Below are positions 6,899 through 11,389 of a stretch of 11,389 bases of DNA, piece after piece. A program made the translations under genes and the position numbers. The notes under the pieces were generated by a model, which was not told the origin of the DNA, did not search any database, and worked only from the letters and a program-made list of their open reading frames with translations. The stretch's first letter is position 1. Each line of letters begins with the position of its first letter. Source of the stretch: Chlamydiota bacterium (GTDB lineage Bacteria > Chlamydiota > Chlamydiia > Chlamydiales > Rhabdochlamydiaceae). The stretch is from contig JABEVM010000014.1 in NCBI GenBank assembly GCA_013041585.1, positions 1 to 11,389 of the forward strand, read 5' to 3'.

Positions 6899-8344
6899 TT
6901 ATTTGGAAGGATCTATGGTGAACACATTGATCACTTCGTTGCTTTCTGGGATGGCGAGTTTTCCTAAATAGGTTAAGAAAAACAATTCTTTCACGGCAAG
7001 AGCTGTTTCTTCTCCAATGAGAAGAGGAACGGAAAGTTTTTTTGTCGATTGTTGTAAGTAGGCGGCAGTAGTTACTGTTGAGCCTACTGCAGTAAATTCC
7101 ATTCGAGATTCGGCCCCCACATTGCCGACAATAGCGTATCCGGTAGAGATCCCAATTCCCATCTCAAGGGTAGGCTTCCCTTCGCTTTCCCATTTTTTAT
7201 TTAATAGAGTCAGCTCCTTTTGCATATCGAAAGCTGCTAATATGCAGTTTTTCTCGTGGAATGGGTCTTCGATAGGAGTTCCAAATTCTACCATGAGACC
7301 ATCCCCTAAAAATTTATCTAATGTCCCATTATGCTTAAATATGACCTCAATCATCTTCTCAAAATATTCGTTGAGAAGAGAAAGGACCATTTCCGGAGTC
7401 ATTTTTTCAGCCATTGTCGTAAATTGTCTGAGGTCTGAAAAGAGCACGGTAATTCTTTTTCTCTCGCCTTCTAGTTTTGGTAAGGAGTTTGATAGAATTG
7501 CTTTCTCAAGTACTGTAGAAGACACGTATCTTGCGAAATTCATTTTTAGTCGTTCTCTTTGCAGCAATCCCTTGCACATTTCATGGATCGCATCGCCCAA
7601 ATCGTTAAATTCATCATTTTTAGGAAGAGAGATTTGGTATTCTAAATTTCCTTTACTAACTTGGTCGACAAGATCGAAGATCTTCCCTAAGGAATGCGTC
7701 ACTTTTTTAGAAAAGATGGAGGCAATGGTTATCGCTACAATCAGGGAACCGAATAAGGATAGAATTCCAATTTCTACGAGCTTATAGAGCTCAGTTTCTA
7801 TTTCTTGCGCATCCATGTCGATGCCAAGTGTTGCTACATATCTGCCATCTCTATCATAAATGGGAGCAAAGGCGCTCAGCCATATGCCATCTTTGTCGGT
7901 TAAAAACTTTTTGGGTGCATAGTAGGTGTTGATGTTTTTTATAACATCAGTGGAGAGGGCGGAAATATCTTTTTTCTCCGCTTCTATTTCCCCACTTTCT
8001 GCAACAAGCCCTAAAGTGAGTTGACCTGGTTGCTTGTCAGCTAAGCAAACAAGGTACATATGCTTAACGTAAACATCTTCCCGCCTATTACTTAGCTCCG
8101 CTCGTTTAAGTTGGGCTTTAATTTTACCCAGTTTTTGCTGCTCCGCTTGGTTGGGGTAACAAATCTGTTGTACCTCTTCGACATCAAGGAGTGCGGATGT
8201 TGTTGCTGCGATAGATAAGGCGTGGCTGCGAAATTCTTGTAAATAGAACTCTTTAGTCTCTAAATACACGACTCCAAGCCCGACCATGCTACAAAGAAGA
8301 GCGACTCCTGCAAAAGTGATATAAAGCTTAGTTCTATATTTCAC
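6899..8344 (-). CDS. Membrane class III cyclase, C1-like half (Asp intact, Asn/Arg lost)
   Basis: This 481-residue protein has TM1 (about 8-28), an extracytoplasmic Cache/PAS-like sensor (about 30-188, ending in Y-V-A-T-L-G-I-D), TM2 (about 190-211), HAMP (about 212-265), a linker F-A-R-Y-V-S-S-T-V-L-E-K, and a class III cyclase domain (about 293-475). Both metal-binding aspartates are present: D304 in FSDLR and D348 in KFLGDG. The adenine-site Lys344 and Thr418 are also present. The transition-state residues are gone: the usual G-D-x-V-N-x-A-x-R reads G-S-T-V-T-T-A-A-Y, so Asn is T425, Arg is Y429 and the Asp is S422. I checked these codons in the nucleotide sequence. A homodimer should be inactive or nearly so. 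The start is GTG, overlapping the upstream stop (GTGA), which indicates coupled translation. It is a tandem paralogue of the gene at 8341-9795, similar throughout, and may be its obligate partner. Confidence 0.9.
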   Translation of the reverse strand: MKYRTKLYITFAGVALLCSMVGLGVVYLETKEFYLQEFRSHALSIAATTSALLDVEEVQQICYPNQAEQQKLGKIKAQLKRAELSNRREDVYVKHMYLVCLADKQPGQLTLGLVAESGEIEAEKKDISALSTDVIKNINTYYAPKKFLTDKDGIWLSAFAPIYDRDGRYVATLGIDMDAQEIETELYKLVEIGILSLFGSLIVAITIASIFSKKVTHSLGKIFDLVDQVSKGNLEYQISLPKNDEFNDLGDAIHEMCKGLLQRERLKMNFARYVSSTVLEKAILSNSLPKLEGERKRITVLFSDLRQFTTMAEKMTPEMVLSLLNEYFEKMIEVIFKHNGTLDKFLGDGLMVEFGTPIEDPFHEKNCILAAFDMQKELTLLNKKWESEGKPTLEMGIGISTGYAIVGNVGAESRMEFTAVGSTVTTAAYLQQSTKKLSVPLLIGEETALAVKELFFLTYLGKLAIPESNEVINVFTIDPSK

Positions 8345-9795
8345 GATTTCTCTCTTATAGCATAAAGATTGAGGTTTTCCGTGCGACCTGAAATTTGTTT
8401 TAGTCCAAGGCTTGTAAAGGGGAATTTGTCTTTTACAGCGGAGTACGTGGTTTCACTGACCAAAATTGTTTCTCCAAGTTCCTGAGAAAGCATTTGAAGT
8501 CTGGAGGCCACGTTTACTGTATCTCCAATTGCTGTATATTCCATTCTTTTTTCAGAGCCGATATTACCAACGACAGCAAGTCCTGTATGAACCCCAATTC
8601 CTATCTTCAGGGCCGGTTTGTCCTCTTTTTCCCATTTTTTTGTCAGCGCTTTGAGGGATTCGCACATTTCTAAAGCGGCAGCAATTGCATTTTGTTCCTG
8701 TTTTGGATCGTCTTTAAGAGCTCCAAACTCTACCATCATCCCGCCGCTGATAAATTTATCGAGCGTTCCGTGGTATTTAAAAATGATCTCGATCATTCTA
8801 GCAAAATATTCGTTGAGAATGCTGACCACATCTTCTGGGGGCAGAGCTTCGGTAAGAAGAAGGAAATTGCGGATTCCGGAAAAGACAACAGTAATTTTTT
8901 TTCTTTCCCCTTCGATTTTATTAGGGAATTCCAGAGAAAGAGTTTTTTCTAGCACGTGTGACGAGACATATTTTGCAAAATTGACCTTCAATTTGTCTCG
9001 CTCTTTCAGCCCCTCGGTCATTTCGCTGATAGACTCAGCAAGTTCACGGAACTCATCATGGGTTTTTAAATGAGGCCTTTGCTCAAAATCTCCTTTACTG
9101 ATCTTTTGTATAGATTCACGGATTGCAGAAAGGGACTGAGTGATGTTTTTAGCTAAGAAGAAAGCACAAAGTATCGCGAGGGAAAAGGTAAGGACAAAAG
9201 CATACACCACAATCTTTATAAGTGCGAAGAGCTGGTATTCTATGTCTTCTGCGCTGATGTCTATTCCAAGTGTTGCAACATACTTTCCGTTTGCATCGAA
9301 GATAGGGACAAAAGCGCTAAGCCATGTTCCCCATTGGTCCTTTTTAAATTGTTTTGGTGTGTAGTTCGTAGTAATATTCTCAGCTATTTCTTTGGTAATA
9401 GAAGAAATAAAAGGTGTGCCAATAGGAGCTGTTTCTTCTGGGGTATTGGCAGCGCTGACCAGGATGACGAGTTTTTTGGGGTCATCTTTTACGGGTCTAA
9501 GTGTGTACATGTAGATGACAAAGACATCTTTTCTTTGGTTGTTATTTCGCGCTTTGCGCAAGGTTTCACGAAAATCGGCAAACTCTTTTGTAAACGCATC
9601 GCTAGGGTTGTTAACTTTTTTAAGAACCTCGGGATCAAGTAAAGAGGCTGTAGTAGCTGCAATGGATAGCGCCTTGCTACGGAATTCTCCAAGAAAGAGC
9701 TTGCGCATTTGAAAATACGATATTGTAAGCCCGATCGTCACACAGGTAAATGCTAAGGCAACAAGAATAAGATATAATTTTGTGCGAAATTTCAT
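8341..9795 (-). CDS. Membrane class III cyclase, C2-like half (Asp lost, Asn/Arg intact)
   Basis: This 484-residue protein has TM1 (about 8-28), an extracytoplasmic Cache/PAS-like sensor (about 30-190, ending in Y-V-A-T-L-G-I-D-I), TM2 (about 192-214), HAMP (about 215-268), a linker F-A-K-Y-V-S-S-H-V-L-E-K, and a class III cyclase domain (about 297-480). The substrate-side residues are intact: Lys347, Thr421 at the adenine-selecting position (Thr is typical of class IIIb, favouring ATP), D425, N428 and R432 in GDTVNVASR. Both metal-binding aspartates are Gly: FSG(307)IR and KFISG(351)G, codons checked as GGA and GGC. Alone it should not catalyse. It is the first gene of the operon, with a weak ribosome binding site (AGTGG close to the ATG) and a candidate promoter at 9819-9846. 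The reading frame is full length, with conserved domains apart from the metal site, which argues for a selected partner and against a decaying pseudogene. Confidence 0.9.
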   Translation of the reverse strand: MKFRTKLYLILVALAFTCVTIGLTISYFQMRKLFLGEFRSKALSIAATTASLLDPEVLKKVNNPSDAFTKEFADFRETLRKARNNNQRKDVFVIYMYTLRPVKDDPKKLVILVSAANTPEETAPIGTPFISSITKEIAENITTNYTPKQFKKDQWGTWLSAFVPIFDANGKYVATLGIDISAEDIEYQLFALIKIVVYAFVLTFSLAILCAFFLAKNITQSLSAIRESIQKISKGDFEQRPHLKTHDEFRELAESISEMTEGLKERDKLKVNFAKYVSSHVLEKTLSLEFPNKIEGERKKITVVFSGIRNFLLLTEALPPEDVVSILNEYFARMIEIIFKYHGTLDKFISGGMMVEFGALKDDPKQEQNAIAAALEMCESLKALTKKWEKEDKPALKIGIGVHTGLAVVGNIGSEKRMEYTAIGDTVNVASRLQMLSQELGETILVSETTYSAVKDKFPFTSLGLKQISGRTENLNLYAIREKS

Positions 9796-9815
9796 TATCC
9801 ACTGCTTTTTACTCT

Positions 9816-9841
9816 AGACTTATAACAAGCATTATAAGTCT
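9816..9841. repeat. 10-bp perfect dyad upstream of the cyclase operon
   Basis: The arms AGACTTATAA (9816-9825) and TTATAAGTCT (9832-9841) are perfect reverse complements around a 6-nt loop. It lies between the glmS stop and the first cyclase start. Neither strand has a following T-run and the stem is AT-rich, so a terminator for glmS is unlikely. The dyad overlaps the candidate -10 and spacer, which suits an operator for a dimeric regulator. Confidence 0.6.
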
Positions 9842-9846
9842 TGCAA
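9819..9846 (-). promoter_or_regulatory. Candidate sigma70-type promoter of the cyclase operon
   Basis: On the minus strand, TTGCAA (plus 9841-9846) and TATAAG (plus 9819-9824) are separated by 16 nt. The -10 matches the consensus at five of six positions and the -35 at four. Transcription would begin near 9812, giving a leader of about 16 nt before the ATG at 9795. A perfect TATAAT (plus 9831-9836) also lies in the other dyad arm but has no good -35. The promoter overlaps the dyad at 9816-9841. Confidence 0.45.
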
Positions 9847-9858
9847 TAGAAAAATGAT

Positions 9859-11376
9859 TTATTCCACGGTTACTGATTTTGCTAAGTTTCTTGGTTGGTC
9901 AATTTCTGTGCCGCGCTCTATGGCTATATAATAGGCAAAAAGCTGGCAAGCTACTGAGTAAAGAATAGGGGAAAACTCATCACTGACCTTCGGTATATAG
10001 ACTATATTTTCCGTGATAGAACTAAGCTGCTCGGCCCCTTCTGGAGCAAAAGCGAGGATGGGACCTCCTCTTGCTTTGATTTCCATTAGGTTGCTTAGTA
10101 GTTTTTCATAGGTATGTTCATTTCCACAAAGAGCCACTGTAAGTAGGTCAGGGCAAATTAACGCAATCGGTCCATGCTTCAGTTCTCCAGCAGGATAGCC
10201 CATAGCATGTAAATAACTGATTTCTTTTAATTTTAAAGCGGCTTCTAAGCTTGTTGGGTACATATAGTGCCTTCCCAAGAAAAAGAAGTTTTCTAAATGG
10301 GCATATTTTTTTGCGAGCCATTTGATTTTTTCGCTATTTTTGAGCACTTTCTCCACATTTTCTGAAAGAGCACTGATCTCTTCAATAAATTGCTGACCTT
10401 CTTCTTTACTCATATTGCGAAGTCTTGCCATGAAAAGAGTAAAAAGGGAGAGAACTGTGATTTGGCTTGTAAAAGCTTTAGTAGAGCAAACACTAATTTC
10501 AGGACCAGCTTTTAAGAAAATACAACTATGCGCTTCTCTAGATAGGGTAGAGTTAGGTACGTTACAGATAGCTAAAACGGTAGCACCCTTATTTTTAGCT
10601 TCCCTAACCGCCGCAATTGTATCTAAGGTTTCACCTGATTGACTGATTGCAATGACCAAAGTATCAGGGGAGATGATGGGATTTTTATAACGGAATTCGG
10701 AAGCAATTTCCGCTTGTGTCGGAATACGCGCAACATTCTCTAAAAGAGAAGAAGCGATGCTTCCTGCATGCCAAGAACTTCCGCATGCTAAAATTAGGAT
10801 CCGCTTTGTTCCAAGTAATTCCTGAGTGGAGAGAGAAAAATTTTCGAACTCTACACTGCCAAATTCATGGTTGATTCGATGGAATAAAGCCTGCCTAATT
10901 GTTTGAGGCTGCTCATAAATTTCTTTCAGCATGAAATGCTCGAATCCATTTTTAGATATAGTAAATTCGCGGATCCCTAGCTTTTCTAGACTTTTGATAA
11001 TACGGTTTTGTTCTTTGTCAAAAACATCTACGCTGCTCGCACTAACCACAGCAATTTCGTCATCTTTTAAGTAAAATACTTCTAGTTCTTCTTCGAAGAA
11101 CGCGTTCACATCGGAAGAGATGAAACTTTCGCTGCGAGATTTATTTTGTGCGATGGCAAGCGAATTTTCTCTTGTTACAGCAATAATCTGATCTGGGTGG
11201 TTTTTATGGATTATCGCCAAGGCAAAGGATCCTTCTAATTCGGTCACAGTCTTTTTCACAGCTGTGTAGAAATCTCCTTCATAAAAAAAGGAAATCAATT
11301 GGGCTACAACTTCTGAATCGGTATCAGAGGCAAAGGAAACCCCTTCCGCTATAAGCATCTCTCGGAGGGCGCAGTA
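9859..11376 (-). CDS. glmS: Glutamine-fructose-6-phosphate aminotransferase, N-terminus missing
   Basis: GlmS makes glucosamine-6-phosphate from fructose-6-phosphate and glutamine, the entry to peptidoglycan and lipid A sugars. Visible (counting from the Met at 11358): the end of the glutaminase domain (I-A-E-G-V-S-F-A-S-D-T-D-S-E-V onward, to about 160), then two SIS isomerase domains with C-G-S-S-W-H-A-G (192-199), S-Q-S-G-E-T (239-244), S-T-K-A-F-T-S-Q (292-299), the E-I-S-Y-L-H-A and G-E-L-K-H-G-P active-site region (379-397), and the intact C-terminal end with P-R-N-L-A-K-S-V-T-V-E. Family members have about 605 residues, so roughly the first 100, including the catalytic N-terminal Cys, are absent. 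The Met at 11358 is internal: upstream codons to 11376 read Y-C-A-L-R-E, which fit GlmS, before a stop inside probable adapter sequence. The gene is broken by the contig end, not demonstrably in the cell. Confidence 0.93.
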   Translation of the reverse strand, partial: YCALREMLIAEGVSFASDTDSEVVAQLISFFYEGDFYTAVKKTVTELEGSFALAIIHKNHPDQIIAVTRENSLAIAQNKSRSESFISSDVNAFFEEELEVFYLKDDEIAVVSASSVDVFDKEQNRIIKSLEKLGIREFTISKNGFEHFMLKEIYEQPQTIRQALFHRINHEFGSVEFENFSLSTQELLGTKRILILACGSSWHAGSIASSLLENVARIPTQAEIASEFRYKNPIISPDTLVIAISQSGETLDTIAAVREAKNKGATVLAICNVPNSTLSREAHSCIFLKAGPEISVCSTKAFTSQITVLSLFTLFMARLRNMSKEEGQQFIEEISALSENVEKVLKNSEKIKWLAKKYAHLENFFFLGRHYMYPTSLEAALKLKEISYLHAMGYPAGELKHGPIALICPDLLTVALCGNEHTYEKLLSNLMEIKARGGPILAFAPEGAEQLSSITENIVYIPKVSDEFSPILYSVACQLFAYYIAIERGTEIDQPRNLAKSVTVE

Positions 11377-11389
11377 TCATTAAAAAAAA
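11368..11389. other. Probable Illumina P5 adapter sequence at contig end
   Basis: The reverse complement of the last bases begins with a T-run of eight and then AATGATAC, followed by sequence matching the Illumina P5 flow-cell oligo at about 19 of 22 positions. The poly-T before AATGATAC is also how the grafted oligo begins. The junction is blurred: codons up to about 11370 still fit GlmS (A-L-R-E), so the mismatching bases may be genuine genome that happened to resemble P5. At least 11374-11389 should be treated as non-biological. It creates a false in-frame stop for glmS at 11377-11379. Confidence 0.8.

Noticed and set aside
7122..7787. A 221-codon open frame on the plus strand
   Set aside because: It lies wholly opposite the cyclase domain of a well-supported minus-strand gene, has low-complexity Ser-rich composition typical of antisense shadows, and shows no recognisable domain.
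8618..9073. A 151-codon plus-strand open frame opposite the other cyclase
   Set aside because: It is an antisense shadow of the same kind. Its similarity to the plus-strand frame at 7122-7787 is explained by the homology of the two cyclase genes on the other strand.
8341..9795. The first cyclase gene as a decaying pseudogene
   Set aside because: The frame is intact over 484 codons, all other motifs are conserved, only the two metal-binding Asp are replaced, and its partner has lost exactly the complementary residues. That pattern fits selection better than decay.
9816..9841. Rho-independent terminator for glmS
   Set aside because: The stem is AT-rich and no T-run follows it on the minus strand. 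The overlap with promoter-like elements is a better explanation.
11356..11358. ATG at 11358 as the true glmS start
   Set aside because: It would remove the catalytic Cys and about 100 residues of the glutaminase domain. The upstream codons still fit GlmS until the probable adapter sequence begins.
1..11389. CRISPR arrays, tRNA or rRNA genes, insertion sequences, phage genes
   Set aside because: I saw no spaced direct repeats, no tRNA cloverleaf, no rRNA-like segment and no transposase or integrase on either strand.

Overview
The window looks like one complete contig, or the end of one, from an obligate intracellular bacterium. A chlamydia-like member of the Chlamydiota (Parachlamydia, Simkania, Waddlia or Rhabdochlamydia type) is my best guess. 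This rests on an inclusion-membrane-like protein with a paired hydrophobic hairpin and a Pro/Ser/Thr linker, a chlamydial-looking glmS, low-to-moderate GC and tightly packed genes. No rRNA or marker gene confirms it. The right end carries what looks like Illumina P5 flow-cell oligo sequence, so glmS is cut by the contig end and not necessarily in the genome.

Layout from the left. Bases 1-242 are gene-free and hold a long imperfect dyad (67-115) and a rho-independent terminator (174-209) for the minus-strand gene beside it. Bases 243-1466 (minus) encode a 407-residue protein with two close membrane segments, possibly an Inc-like secreted protein. A 246-bp divergent intergenic region follows. 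On the plus strand are two overlapping genes (1713-2009 and 1985-2377): a nitrile-hydratase-like leader peptide (NHLP) RiPP-type precursor with a very short Cys-Cys core, and a small stand-alone GRDP-like (DUF1399) protein. They converge, 3 bp apart, on a long minus-strand operon.

The minus-strand operon is read from about 9812 down to 2381. It encodes two tandem, homologous, membrane-bound HAMP/class III nucleotidyl cyclases (8341-9795, then 6899-8344, overlapping by 4 bp), a Nudix ADP-ribose-pyrophosphatase-like hydrolase (6326-6883) and a 1312-residue AsmA-like envelope protein (2381-6319). glmS (9859 to the right end) lies upstream on the same strand, separated by 63 bp that contain a 10-bp perfect dyad and a plausible promoter.

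The most notable observation is that the two cyclases have lost complementary halves of the active site. The first-translated one lacks both metal-binding aspartates but keeps the transition-state Asn and Arg. The second keeps both aspartates but lacks the Asn and Arg. This is the division of labour seen between the C1 and C2 domains of mammalian adenylyl cyclases, here split over two translationally coupled bacterial genes. It predicts an obligate heterodimer with one composite cAMP-forming site. The second notable item is the minimal RiPP-like pair (NHLP precursor plus GRDP-like protein) in a presumed intracellular bacterium.
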